From contig JAAELR010000004.1 of assembly GCA_024226455.1 (NCBI GenBank), positions 1-40,290 of the forward strand: a stretch of DNA of 40,290 nucleotides. Direction: 5' to 3'. The notes below the pieces were generated by a model, which saw only the letters and a program-made list of their open reading frames with translations, did not search any database and was not told the origin of the DNA. Numbering within the stretch: the first letter of the stretch is position 1; each line of letters starts with the position of its first letter. Made by a program: the position numbers and the translations under genes. Origin of the DNA: Paracoccaceae bacterium. Its GTDB lineage: Bacteria > Pseudomonadota > Alphaproteobacteria > Rhodobacterales > Rhodobacteraceae. Positions 27,885-36,507 of this stretch are shown one piece after another.

Positions 27885-28065
27885 AACGTCTACCGCAGGC
27901 GCATCGGTCCTCGGGGCGGCGGCCTTCTGCTGCTGCCCCGCAAGGAGTCTCTCCCGGCCATGCCGGTGCATGTCATCCCCGCTGCGGCGCCGCGTCCCGC
28001 GACGGCTTGAAACCTGGCGGGCCGACGCTAGGTTTGGGCCAGAGCGGCGGATGGCGGAGGACAGC

Positions 28066-29478
28066 ATGGCAAAGGCACGGATCGGGCTGATCGGGCTGGG
28101 GGTGATGGGGGCGAACCTTGCGCTCAACATCGCGGAAAAGGGGTTCCCGGTCGCGGTTCACAACCGCACCACGCCCGCAATCGACGCTTTCATTGCCGGG
28201 GCCGGCGACCTGGCCGACCGATTGGTTGCCGCCCCGACGCCCGCGGCGCTGGCCGCGGCGCTGGCGCCGCCGCGGGCGATTATCCTGATGGTCAAGGCGG
28301 GCGCCCCGGTCGATGCCACCATCGCGGCGCTGCGACCGCATCTGGAGCCGGGCGACATCATCATCGATGCGGGCAATGCCGATTTCAACGACACCAGACG
28401 GCGCGAGGCGGCGCTGCGCGAGGCGGGGCTGGCGTTCGTCGGCATGGGCGTGTCGGGCGGTGAAGAGGGCGCGCGGCACGGGCCGTCGATCATGGTTGGC
28501 GGCACGGCGCAGGCTTTTGCCCCGATCGCCGGGATCGTCGAGGCCATCGCCGCGTGCTACAACGGCGCCTCCTGTGCCGCGCATCTGGGCCCGGATGGGG
28601 CGGGGCATTTCGTCAAGACCGTGCATAACGGTATCGAGTATGCCGACATGCAGATGATCGCAGAAATCTACGGACTGCTGCGCCATGCCGAGGGCCGCCC
28701 CCCCGCCCGCATCGCCGCGCTGTTCGACGAGTGGAATGGCGGGCCGCTGAGATCCTATCTGGTCGAGATCACCGCAAAGGTGCTGGCCGCCAGTGATCCC
28801 GAAACCGGGCTGCCGATGGTCGATGTGATCCATGACTGCGCCGGGCAGAAGGGCACCGGGCGCTGGACGGTGATCGAGGCGCTGAGACTGGGTCAGTCGG
28901 TGCCGGCCATAGAGGCGGCGGTGGGCGCACGGGTCTGGTCGGCGGCCAAGGATTTGCGGCTGGCCGGAGAGGCGGTGCTGCAGGGCCCGGACCCGACACA
29001 AGCCGGGGCGGGATTGCTGGATGCCGACCTCGAACGCGCGCTGCTGGCGGCGCGGGTGATAGGCTATGGGCAGGGTTTTTCGCTGCTGGCGGCGGCGTCA
29101 GGGGAATTCGGCTGGCAGCTTGATCTGGTGCGCATAGCCGAGATCTGGCGGGCCGGCTGCATCATCCGCTCGGCATTGCTTGACGACATCGCGTCGGCCT
29201 TTGCCGACCCGCCGCCGGGTGGCAGCCTGATCCTGAGCCTGCATTTCGCGCAAGTCCTGAGCGGCAATACCGGCGCCTTGCGCCGGGTGGTTGCGCGGGC
29301 GGTTCAGGCCGGGATGCCGGTGCCGGTGCTGTCGGCGGCGCTGGCCTGGTACGACACGATGCGCCGGGCCCGGGGCACGGCCTCGCTGATCCAGGCGCAG
29401 CGCGATTTCTTTGGTGCGCATGGGTTCGAACGGGTTGATCGCGACGGCGGCGGCTATCACGGGCCGTGGGGCGGCTGA
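28066..29478 (+). CDS. gnd: 6-phosphogluconate dehydrogenase (decarboxylating)
   Basis: This 470-residue enzyme of the pentose phosphate pathway converts 6-phosphogluconate to ribulose-5-phosphate, CO2 and NADPH. Cofactor loop GLIGLGVMGANLALNIA is at the N-terminus, IIDAGNADFNDTRRR and GVSGGEEGARHGPS follow, and the catalytic set lies in GHFVKTVHNGIEYADMQ (K184, N188, E191). HDCAGQKGTGRWT is the usual 6PGDH-specific loop in the C-terminal domain. Length is typical of the long (homodimeric) type. GGAGG lies 7-11 bases upstream of ATG 28066, which decides the start over the in-frame ATG at 28051. Confidence 0.96.
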   Translation: MAKARIGLIGLGVMGANLALNIAEKGFPVAVHNRTTPAIDAFIAGAGDLADRLVAAPTPAALAAALAPPRAIILMVKAGAPVDATIAALRPHLEPGDIIIDAGNADFNDTRRREAALREAGLAFVGMGVSGGEEGARHGPSIMVGGTAQAFAPIAGIVEAIAACYNGASCAAHLGPDGAGHFVKTVHNGIEYADMQMIAEIYGLLRHAEGRPPARIAALFDEWNGGPLRSYLVEITAKVLAASDPETGLPMVDVIHDCAGQKGTGRWTVIEALRLGQSVPAIEAAVGARVWSAAKDLRLAGEAVLQGPDPTQAGAGLLDADLERALLAARVIGYGQGFSLLAAASGEFGWQLDLVRIAEIWRAGCIIRSALLDDIASAFADPPPGGSLILSLHFAQVLSGNTGALRRVVARAVQAGMPVPVLSAALAWYDTMRRARGTASLIQAQRDFFGAHGFERVDRDGGGYHGPWGG

Positions 29479-29921
29479 CCAGGTGATTGTCGGAATTCGC
29501 CGGGCAATACAGCCCTGGCGCGAACCGATTGGCAGAACCGGTCCGGTGGGTTGCGGCCTGTTAATCGCAAACCGCAGCAATGTGGTATTTGTGGTTGCTC
29601 GCCGATCAAGGGATGGTCGCGATTTTTGGCTTCATGAGATGCATGAGGAAACGGTCGCAAGAGATTGATCTTGTAGAAAAATACTCAACATTACTCGATC
29701 TCGGTCCGCCGGAGGGCGTGGTTTCTCTGACTCGCAATGGCAAAACTCGTGTTCGAATAGGTCAAGCCGAGAGGAAATTCTGGAAACCCCCGAAATGCTT
29801 GCACATACCGAATATAGCACCTCGATTGTTGGAATTGTCTCGGCCTGTGCTGGTAACGCAAAGCAAAGGGCGGCGCGGTTTCCCGCGCCGCCCGGCCTGT
29901 CTTTGTGCTTGGTGTCCTGGC
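29479..29921. other. Low-GC intergenic region between gnd and the QxW-repeat gene
   Basis: No gene is recognisable here. The stretch 29641-29700 has 24 G or C in 60 bases (40 percent by count), far below the surrounding genes. A plus-strand frame starting near 29580 runs on through the complement of the repeat gene, so most of it is a shadow. The segment may be a foreign fragment, a small RNA, or a regulatory region; no promoter pair is convincing. Confidence 0.5.
29868..29893 (-). terminator. Hairpin terminator of the QxW-repeat gene
   Basis: An 11-bp perfect stem (arms 29868-29878 and 29883-29893, loop TTTC on the plus strand) begins 29 bases after the stop of the minus-strand repeat gene. 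On that strand it is followed by the T-rich TTTGCTTTGCG. It fits an intrinsic terminator. Confidence 0.75.
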
Positions 29922-30836
29922 TCAGTTGGCGCGCAGCATGATCCATTTCTGGGTGTTGTTGTTCTGCGCCGGACGGGTCACGACGTTGTTGTCGTTCTGG
30001 TCCAGATAGGCATCCAGATAGTTGCCGGTGCTGACCTGGCGGATCGTGTAGGTGTTGCCGCCCGCCGGCACGATGAGCCAGACCTGCGTATTGTTGTTCT
30101 GCTGTGGGCGGGTCACCACATCGTTGTCGTTGCTGTTCACATGGGCATCCAAATAACGCCCGTTGCTCTGGTGACGCAGGGTGTAGCGATTGTTGCCCAA
30201 TGCGGCGACGATCCACCGCTGGCTGGCGTTGCCCTGGAAGTTGCGGGTCACCACAGAGAAGTCGTGGCCCTGATCCAGATGTGCGTCCATGAACATATGC
30301 GAGCTTTGCTGCTGGATCGTGTAGACCCCGCCCAGTTGCGGCGGCGTGGAGCGCTTGAGCTTCCAGACCTGGGTGTTGTTGTTCTGGAAGTCGCGGGTGA
30401 CGACCTCGTTGTCGTTCACGCCCTCATGGGCGTCGAGGAAACGGCCGTTGCTTTGCTGTTGGATGCGGTAGGTGTCGGGGCCGACCTTGTTGAAGATCCA
30501 GACCTGGGTCGCGTTGCCCTGCTTGGCCCGCGTGACGACGCCATTGTCGTTGACGCCCTGATGCGCGTCGGCATACAGCCCCGTGCTTTTCTGCTGCATC
30601 GTGTAGGTGTTGCCGCCCAGGTGCTTCAGCACCCAGACCTGGGTGTCGTTATTCTGCTGGTTGCGGGTGACCACCCGGTTGTCGTTGCTGTTCACATGGG
30701 CGTCGAGATAGCGCCCGTTGCTTTGCTGCTGGATGGTGTAGTCGCCCGACAGGCTTAGCGCCGCGGTCGGGGCGGCGAGCCCGGTGGCGATCAGCACTGC
30801 GCCGAACATGGCGCGGATCTTGCGTTGAAAAGTCAT
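29922..30836 (-). CDS. Secreted protein of six QxW (ricin-B-lectin-like) repeats
   Basis: This 304-residue protein has a signal peptide (MTFQRKIRAMFGAVLIATG..., cleavage near residue 27) and then nothing but six repeats, each about 45 residues. Each ends in QxW: Q66-W68, 111-113, 156-158, 206-208, 251-253 and 296-298. The Trp spacing is 45, 45, 50, 45, 45, so five extra residues sit between repeats 3 and 4. Repeats share (Y/R)IQQQSNG.(Y/F)LDA, NDN, VVTR and NNNTQVW. QxW in threes is the mark of ricin-B beta-trefoils; six repeats imply two trefoils joined at the 5-residue insert. Carbohydrate binding is the family expectation; the target is unknown. An AAGGA site precedes ATG 30836. No catalytic domain is attached. 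Confidence 0.9.
   Translation of the reverse strand: MTFQRKIRAMFGAVLIATGLAAPTAALSLSGDYTIQQQSNGRYLDAHVNSNDNRVVTRNQQNNDTQVWVLKHLGGNTYTMQQKSTGLYADAHQGVNDNGVVTRAKQGNATQVWIFNKVGPDTYRIQQQSNGRFLDAHEGVNDNEVVTRDFQNNNTQVWKLKRSTPPQLGGVYTIQQQSSHMFMDAHLDQGHDFSVVTRNFQGNASQRWIVAALGNNRYTLRHQSNGRYLDAHVNSNDNDVVTRPQQNNNTQVWLIVPAGGNTYTIRQVSTGNYLDAYLDQNDNNVVTRPAQNNNTQKWIMLRAN
29925..30749 (-). repeat. Six tandem 135-bp coding repeats
   Basis: The repeat gene is built from six units of 135 bp (45 codons), with a 15-bp insert after unit 3. The stretch encoding VVTR...NNNTQVW is closely similar at the DNA level between units 1, 3, 5 and 6, implying recent duplication or gene conversion. Confidence 0.8.
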
Positions 30837-31035
30837 GGTTTGTCCTTCGTTATTCCGTTTCCCTTGGTGCCGGGCCGTTGGGGCAGATCCTGTGACAGGC
30901 GCCGACTGGTAGGGGCAATTCGGCAAAAAGCCGCCCGTTGCTCAATATCAGCCGATTGTTATCCGATGACGACAGGGCTGCCATGGTCTCATCTACATGA
31001 AAGAAAACGGAAAATCAAATAGGCGCATGAAGGCT

Positions 31036-33471
31036 TCATGATTTGCGCGGTTTGGCGCGCAAGGTGGGGACGGCCTGGGTCGGGTCCTCTGGCCATGGGT
31101 GTTTGGGGTATCGCCCGCGCATGTCCTTGCGCACGTCCGCGTAGGTTGAGACCCAGAACCCCGGCAGGTTGGTGGTGGTCTGCACCGGGCGGCCCGCCGG
31201 CGACAGCAGCGTCACTTTCAGCGGCAGGCGCCGTGGCCCGATGGCGGGATGCGTGGTGACACCGAACATCTCTTGCAGCCGCACCGAGATCCCGGGCTGT
31301 CCTGCCTCATAGTCGATGGCGACGCGGCGGCCCAGCGGCGTGGTGAATTTGGCCGGGGCCAGCCGGTCGAGCCGTTCCTGCGCCTGCCAGCCCAGCCGGG
31401 TCTGCAGCGCCGGCGCCAGATCAAGCGACCTGAGATCGCCGGCGCTGCGAATGCCGTCGAGCCAGGGCAGAAGCCAGTTGTCCAGTTCGGCCATCAGCCC
31501 TGCATCGGAACAGTCCGGCAGGTCTTCGCCCTGGCCGCGCATCAGCTCTATTCGGGTGCGCAGGCGGCGGGTGGGCCCGGACCATGGCAAGCCCAGGTCG
31601 CGCACCCCGTCCAGCATCGCGCGGGCAACGGCGTCGGCGGGCGCGTCGTCATGGTGCCGGTCGCTCAGCACCAGTGCGCCGAACCGTTCCTGTCGCCGCG
31701 CCACCACCCGGCGTTCGCGGCGTGACCACTCGCAGACGTCCTGCCAGCCGATCCGGTCGCCATAGAGCCCGCGTAGTTCTGCCTCCGATAGTTCCACCGC
31801 CTGCCGCACCGTCGCCTCACGGCCGCGCCCGTCGAGATCGGTGGCCACGATCAGCCGGGCGTTCGCCAGCGGGTCTGCCTCGAGCATCGCCGCCCCGGTG
31901 CCTCCCGACAACACCCAGCGTGGCGCGTCACCCTTGCGGCGCAGGCCAATCCGGTCGGGATAGGCCAGTGCCGCCATCCCGGCGGGCGACAGGCCGGTTT
32001 GCGCCCTGGGCGCCAGCCGCCGCAGCCGTTTTGCCTCTACCCCGATCCGTTCCAGCGCGCCGCGGGCCGCGCCGTGCCGCGCCTGGTCGCGCAATGCTTT
32101 CAGGCGCAGGGTCAGGTCGGTGCCGGCGCCGCGCAGCGGATCGCGTTCGTTCATCAGTGCTGCCAGTTCCGCGGCACCCGGCCCGGCGGCGGTCAGCATA
32201 TGCGCCAGCCGCGGATGCAGCGGCAAGGTGGCCAGCACCCGCCCGTGGCCGGTGATCGCGCCGTCCTCGGCCAGCGCACCCAGGTCGCGCAGAAGCCGTT
32301 CCGCCTCGGCCCAGGTGCCCTCTGGCGGTGGTGTCAGAAAGGCCAGATCGCCGGTGCCACGCGCACCCCAAAGCGCCAGGTCCAGCACCAGCCCGGCCAG
32401 ATCTGCCGCCGCGATCTCGGGCGGTGGAAAGGGCAGCAGCCCGCCCTCTTCGCCGCGGGTCCAGAGCCGATAGCAGATGCCCGGCGCCACCCGCCCGGCG
32501 CGGCCCTGCCGTTGGGTGGCCTCGGCCCGGGTGACGCGTTCGGTGACCAGCCGCGACATGCCGCGCCCCGGATCGAACCGCGCCCGTCGCGCCTTGCCGC
32601 CGTCTACCACGACGCGGATGTCGCGGATCGTCAGCGCGGTTTCCGCAATGGCGGTGGCCAGCACCAGCTTGCGGCCGGTCCTCGCCGGAGCAATCGCGGC
32701 GCGCTGGGCGGCAAAGGGCAGGGCGCCATAGAGAGGGTGGACGGCGATATCGCCGGGCAGATCGTTCAGCTGCGCCGCCACGCGCCTGATCTCGCCCTCG
32801 CCGGGCAGGAAGGCCAGAATACCGCCTGTGGTCTCTGCCGCCGCCTGACGGATCAGCCCGGCCATGGCGGTCTCGAACCGCAGTTGTTTCGGCACCGGAC
32901 GAGGCAGCCAGCGGGTCTCGACCGGGTAACTCTGGCCCTCTGACGTCACCAGCGGCGCGTCGTCCAGAAGATGCGCCACGGCCCCGGCGTCGAGCGTCGC
33001 CGACATCACCAGCAAAACCAGATCCTCGCGCAGTGCCGCCCGCGCCTCGCAGGCCAGCGCCAGCCCCAGATCGGCATTCAGCGAGCGTTCGTGAAATTCG
33101 TCGAAGATCAGCGCGCCGATACCGTCGAGCCCGGGATCGGACTGGATCATCCGGGTCAGGATACCCTCTGTCACCACCTCGATGCGGGTATCGCGGGAAA
33201 CCCTGGCCTCGCCGCGCATCCGGAAACCGACGGTCTGGCCCGGCTGTTCGCCCAGTGTCTCGGCCATACGCTCGGCGGCGGCCCGCGTCGCCAGACGGCG
33301 CGGTTCCAGCATGACGATCCGTCCGGGGGACAATCCGGCCTGCAGCATGGCCAGCGGCACCCGCGTGGTCTTGCCCGCCCCGGGCGGCGCCTGCAGCACG
33401 GCGCGACCGTCGCGGGTCAGTGCGGCCAGAAGCTGGGGCAATGCGCCGTCGATGGGGAGAGGGTCGGTCAC
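31036..33471 (-). CDS. hrpB: ATP-dependent helicase HrpB
   Basis: This 811-residue DEAH-type helicase matches the HrpB family in length and motif order: Walker A PPGAGKTT (about residues 29-36), EPRRLATR, TEGILTRM, DEFH box in LIFDEFHERS, SATLD, FLPGEGE, ATAIAETALTI and QRQGRAGR. A C-terminal HrpB-specific region ends in FWVSTYADVRKDMRGRYPKHPWPEDP. The HrpB role is not settled; it is widespread in proteobacteria. GTG 33471 (VTDPLPIDGALPQLL) is chosen since the family starts there, although the frame is open for about 90 codons upstream through the next gene's coding region. It begins 7 bases after the stop of the DUF3108 gene on the same strand. Confidence 0.93.
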   Translation of the reverse strand: MTDPLPIDGALPQLLAALTRDGRAVLQAPPGAGKTTRVPLAMLQAGLSPGRIVMLEPRRLATRAAAERMAETLGEQPGQTVGFRMRGEARVSRDTRIEVVTEGILTRMIQSDPGLDGIGALIFDEFHERSLNADLGLALACEARAALREDLVLLVMSATLDAGAVAHLLDDAPLVTSEGQSYPVETRWLPRPVPKQLRFETAMAGLIRQAAAETTGGILAFLPGEGEIRRVAAQLNDLPGDIAVHPLYGALPFAAQRAAIAPARTGRKLVLATAIAETALTIRDIRVVVDGGKARRARFDPGRGMSRLVTERVTRAEATQRQGRAGRVAPGICYRLWTRGEEGGLLPFPPPEIAAADLAGLVLDLALWGARGTGDLAFLTPPPEGTWAEAERLLRDLGALAEDGAITGHGRVLATLPLHPRLAHMLTAAGPGAAELAALMNERDPLRGAGTDLTLRLKALRDQARHGAARGALERIGVEAKRLRRLAPRAQTGLSPAGMAALAYPDRIGLRRKGDAPRWVLSGGTGAAMLEADPLANARLIVATDLDGRGREATVRQAVELSEAELRGLYGDRIGWQDVCEWSRRERRVVARRQERFGALVLSDRHHDDAPADAVARAMLDGVRDLGLPWSGPTRRLRTRIELMRGQGEDLPDCSDAGLMAELDNWLLPWLDGIRSAGDLRSLDLAPALQTRLGWQAQERLDRLAPAKFTTPLGRRVAIDYEAGQPGISVRLQEMFGVTTHPAIGPRRLPLKVTLLSPAGRPVQTTTNLPGFWVSTYADVRKDMRGRYPKHPWPEDPTQAVPTLRAKPRKS

Positions 33472-33478
33472 GCCCACC

Positions 33479-34189
33479 CTATCTGCGAACGATCGCGGCG
33501 GTGCCATAGGAACTGTCGAAGGCCACGCGCTCGACCCGCAGCATACCGCCGCCAGCGTCGGAATAGCTGAGCCGGAAGTCGAACTTGCGGTGCCGTGACA
33601 CCTCGCGCGCTGTAAAGCCACGCAGCCGCTCGTACCGGCCCTTGCAGACCGGTAGCCCGTCCGCCTTGCCCGCGGGGACCATCCAGATCCGGCTGCGCCG
33701 CCTGCCGTCGAAGATAGCCACGTCCAGCGCGCAGGCGCTACCACGCGGCACGTCGCGCAACAGCGCCCAGATCGCGCTCAGCGGATCGAGCGTGCCGCCT
33801 TGAGTGGCGGGGTCGGGTGTATCGGGCCCGGCCTCTTTGGTAGAGTTGTAGTGGATGACGCGCGGCACCCCGGCGCTGTATTCGATCAACGCATCGGAAC
33901 TGCGCCGCCCGGTATCGGCGGTCTCCTGATAGTGTTCCGGCTGCAGCCTTGCGCCCTGCACCCGGCCAGCGGCGGATCCGCGGAACGAGAATTGCCGGAC
34001 CGCGGCGACCAGTCCGGTGCTCTGGATCACGCCGGAAACCGCATAGCTGTCGGTGTTGGCGTGGCTGGTCAAATACACCGCGCCGACGCGCAGACCCGAG
34101 ATCTTGAGGTGGAACGCATCATTGCCCGCCCGGGCGCCGGTCGTCGCCAGGCCCAGGCAGATGGTCACAACAGTTACCAGAAGTCGCAC
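33479..34189 (-). CDS. DUF3108 family exported protein
   Basis: This 236-residue protein starts with a short signal peptide ([19 protein letters not shown], cleavage after ARA) and then a beta-rich region resembling DUF3108 proteins. [14 protein letters not shown] and [27 protein letters not shown] are family-like. [26 protein letters not shown] and [17 protein letters not shown] follow in the usual order. Periplasmic location is likely; the function of the family is unknown. It begins at GTG 34189 and is translated just before hrpB. It is divergent from meaB with about 100 bases between. Confidence 0.8.
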   Translation of the reverse strand: MRLLVTVVTICLGLATTGARAGNDAFHLKISGLRVGAVYLTSHANTDSYAVSGVIQSTGLVAAVRQFSFRGSAAGRVQGARLQPEHYQETADTGRRSSDALIEYSAGVPRVIHYNSTKEAGPDTPDPATQGGTLDPLSAIWALLRDVPRGSACALDVAIFDGRRRSRIWMVPAGKADGLPVCKGRYERLRGFTAREVSRHRKFDFRLSYSDAGGGMLRVERVAFDSSYGTAAIVRR

Positions 34190-34295
34190 CGCTTCCCTTT
34201 CTGAATCGGGTTATCGCCCGGGCTGGACATTGCCCAAGTGTTGCGGGCATGACAACGCTTGCAAGCATGGCAGGCTGGCAAGAAAGGCGCAATTG

Positions 34296-35291
34296 ATGGC
34301 GAAAACCGATCCTGGCGATCTATCGCGGCGAATTCTTGCCGGTGAACGCCGTGCGCTGGCGCGTGCCATCACACTGGTTGAAAGCCGCCGCGACGATCAC
34401 CGGGCCGAGGCGGCAGAACTGCTGGACCTGTTGAAACCGGTCGGTCGCACGGCGCTGCGCATCGGGCTTTCCGGCACGCCAGGGGTGGGCAAGTCGACCT
34501 TCATCGAGAGCTTCGGCGCCATGCTGACCGGACAGGGTCTGCGGGTGGCGGTGCTGGCGGTCGATCCCTCGTCGGCGCGCTCGGGCGGGTCCATTCTGGG
34601 CGACAAGACCCGGATGGAACGGCTTAGCCGCGATCCGGGCGCCTTTATCCGCCCGTCGCCGTCGCAGACCCATCTGGGCGGCGTGGCGCGGCGCACCCGC
34701 GAGGCGGTGGCGCTGTGCGAGGCGGCCGGGTTCGACGCGGTGCTGATAGAGACGGTAGGGGTCGGGCAATCGGAAACCGTGGTGGCCGAGATGTCGGATC
34801 TGTTCATCTTGCTGATCGCGCCGGCCGGCGGGGATGAGCTGCAGGGGGTCAAGCGCGGTATCATGGAGATCGCCGACATGATCCTGGTGAACAAGGCCGA
34901 TGGCGACCTGAAAGCCGCCGCGGCGCGCACCTGCGCCGACTATTCCCAGGCGCTGCGGCTGCTGCGGCCCCGGGTGCAGGACCTGAAGGGATTTCCCAGG
35001 GCGATGACGGTCTCGGCGTTGGCCGAGGACGGGCTGGCAGAGGCCTGGGCCGGGATGCAGGCGCTGGCAGACTGGCGGCGCGACAACGGCCACTGGCAGG
35101 CGCGCCGGGCGGCGCAGGCGCGGCACTGGTTCGAGGAAGAGGTGCGCCAGGGCCTGCTGGCGCGGCTGCACACGCAAGAGCCGGTGCGCGCGCGCATGGC
35201 GGCACTGGGCGAGGCCGTGGCCGAGGGCGCGCAATCGCCGGTGCAGGCAGCGACCGAGGTGCTGAAGCTGCTGGCGGGCGGCACCGGCTGA
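34296..35291 (+). CDS. meaB: Methylmalonyl-CoA mutase-associated GTPase MeaB
   Basis: This 331-residue G3E-family GTPase protects and loads the adenosylcobalamin-dependent methylmalonyl-CoA mutase (or ethylmalonyl-CoA mutase). The Walker A is GTPGVGKST (residues 60-68). [48 protein letters not shown] and LVNKADGD (guanine specificity) are diagnostic of MeaB/ArgK. An AAAGG site lies 10 bases upstream of ATG 34296. No mutase gene is in the window, so its partner must be elsewhere. It is convergent, 11 bases apart, with the Crp/Fnr-like gene. Confidence 0.94.
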   Translation: MAKTDPGDLSRRILAGERRALARAITLVESRRDDHRAEAAELLDLLKPVGRTALRIGLSGTPGVGKSTFIESFGAMLTGQGLRVAVLAVDPSSARSGGSILGDKTRMERLSRDPGAFIRPSPSQTHLGGVARRTREAVALCEAAGFDAVLIETVGVGQSETVVAEMSDLFILLIAPAGGDELQGVKRGIMEIADMILVNKADGDLKAAAARTCADYSQALRLLRPRVQDLKGFPRAMTVSALAEDGLAEAWAGMQALADWRRDNGHWQARRAAQARHWFEEEVRQGLLARLHTQEPVRARMAALGEAVAEGAQSPVQAATEVLKLLAGGTG

Positions 35292-35302
35292 CGAAACAGA
35301 CC

Positions 35303-35824
35303 TTACCGTCGTCTGGCGAGTTCCCGGTAGAGCGCCTCGGGCGTGACGCCCAGTTCATGGGCCAGATCCTGCCACTGGCCCCGGGGCGGCAGGGCCCGCT
35401 CTTTGCCCAGCCACGCGTCGAGCCGCTCGGCCACGGTGCGCAGCGTGCGAATCTCTGCCCGGATCCGGGCCGATTGGACCGAGTGGGCGAGAGAGGCGGC
35501 CCAGTGTTCCGAAGCGCGGGGGTCCGCGCCCAATCGCCTGAGGAACCGCGCGCGGCCCACCGCGACCAGTTCTGCCGGGGCGGTTGCCACGGCGTTGCAG
35601 TGATAGCGCTCGGAATAGGCCGAAGCCTCGGCCAATACCTGCCCCGCCACGGCCAACTGCAGGACAATCGGCGTGCCGGACCTTGTGTGCCGGATCAGGC
35701 CGACCTTGCCGCCGGTCACCAGGAACATGACATGCACCGGGTCACCGGCGTGAAACAGCGTCTCGCCTTCGGCCAGCTTTCGGGCGCTGCCGCCCGTGAA
35801 CAGGTCTTTGATATTGCCCGACAT
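35303..35824 (-). CDS. Short Crp/Fnr-family regulator lacking a normal winged tail
   Basis: This 173-residue protein has a cyclic-nucleotide-binding-like beta-roll (AEGETLFHAGDPVHVMFLVTGGKVGLIRHTRSGTPIVLQLAVAGQVLAEASAYSERYHCNAVATAPAEL condensed over residues 16-85), then a dimer helix and an HTH-like helix pair (DLAHELGVTPEALYRELARRR). The product ends just after the recognition helix; the beta-wing normal in Crp/Fnr (about 220 residues in total) is missing. No N-terminal Fnr Cys cluster is present. Two starts are possible, ATG 35836 and ATG 35824; both lie in or beside a perfect 14-base palindrome. It is divergent from the His-containing periplasmic gene. Regulation of that gene is a reasonable inference. 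Confidence 0.8.
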   Translation of the reverse strand: MSGNIKDLFTGGSARKLAEGETLFHAGDPVHVMFLVTGGKVGLIRHTRSGTPIVLQLAVAGQVLAEASAYSERYHCNAVATAPAELVAVGRARFLRRLGADPRASEHWAASLAHSVQSARIRAEIRTLRTVAERLDAWLGKERALPPRGQWQDLAHELGVTPEALYRELARRR

Positions 35825-35836
35825 GATTGCAATCAT
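35823..35836. promoter_or_regulatory. Palindrome resembling an FNR/CRP-type box
   Basis: ATGATTGCAATCAT is a perfect palindrome and matches TGAT-N4-ATCA, the core of FNR-type boxes (TTGAT-N4-ATCAA) except for the outer bases. It overlaps both candidate starts of the Crp/Fnr-like gene and lies in the 71-base divergent region. Autoregulation, or control by another Fnr-family protein, is plausible. Confidence 0.5.
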
Positions 35837-35895
35837 ATGAGTTGGCGCCGTGGTATGCCATCCCGGGCAAACCGCGTGAGCTATGGAGACCTGAA

Positions 35896-36495
35896 ATGAG
35901 ACCTGTCCGCCCGTTTTTTCTGGCTTTGGCTGTCACCCTGCCGGCGGTCGCGCTTGCCGCTGGCGACCACGGCCATGGCGATGCCAAGACCCCCTATGCC
36001 GGGCTGCAGGCCCGCGCGATCAAGAGCCTGTCCGAGGAAGATATCGCCGAATTAAAACGCGGCGGCGGCTGGGGACTGGCGCTGCCGGCAGAGTTGAACG
36101 GCAAGCCGGGGCCTGCGCATCTGCTTGAACTGCAAGAGAAAATCGGGCTATCCCCCAAGCAGGTCGCAGCCCTCTCGGCACTGCATGACGAAATGCGCGT
36201 CGCCGCCATCGCCGCCGGAGACCGGCTGATAGCCGCTGAGGCCGCGCTCGACCAAGCCCTGCAACAGCCCGGTCTGACAGACGAGGGGCTGCGCACGCTG
36301 ATCGATGTCGCCGCTGCCGCCCGGGCCGATCTGCGCTATGTGCATCTTTCGGTGCATCTGGCGACCCCGGCGCTTCTGACCGAAGCCCAGATCGCCAGCT
36401 ACAACCGCCTGCGCGGCTATGCCGACGACCCCTGCGATGCAGTGCCAGAGGGCCACAACCCGGCGATGTGGCGCAAGCACAATGGTTGTGAGTAG
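35896..36495 (+). CDS. Periplasmic Spy/CpxP-like protein with a His-containing N-terminus
   Basis: This 199-residue protein has a signal peptide (PFFLALAVTLPAVALA, cleavage after residue 21 or so), then GDHGHGDAKT, a His-rich start to the mature chain that could bind metal. The body is helical (LLELQEKIGLSPKQVAALSALHDEMRVAAIAAGDRLIAAEAAL), with LSPKQ and LLTEAQIASYNRL in the place of the LTxxQ motifs of Spy/CpxP/ZraP-type periplasmic sensors. GGAG lies upstream of ATG 35896. It is divergent from the Crp/Fnr-like gene. The metal-sensor or chaperone role is inference; no enzyme motif is visible. Confidence 0.7.
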   Translation: MRPVRPFFLALAVTLPAVALAAGDHGHGDAKTPYAGLQARAIKSLSEEDIAELKRGGGWGLALPAELNGKPGPAHLLELQEKIGLSPKQVAALSALHDEMRVAAIAAGDRLIAAEAALDQALQQPGLTDEGLRTLIDVAAAARADLRYVHLSVHLATPALLTEAQIASYNRLRGYADDPCDAVPEGHNPAMWRKHNGCE

Positions 36496-36507
36496 GACTG
36501 CCTACTC
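36490..36507. terminator. Hairpin covering two convergent stop codons
   Basis: Arms GAGTAGG (36490-36496) and CCTACTC (36501-36507) enclose ACTG. The TAG of the periplasmic gene (36493-36495) and the TAG of the ALDH16-type gene (complement of 36502-36504) both lie in the stem. No U-run follows on either strand, so strength as a terminator is doubtful. Confidence 0.45.

Noticed and set aside
29580-30758. 392-residue plus-strand frame across the QxW-repeat gene
   Set aside because: It mirrors the repeats (period 135 bp) and shows no signal peptide or domain; the minus-strand protein has both.
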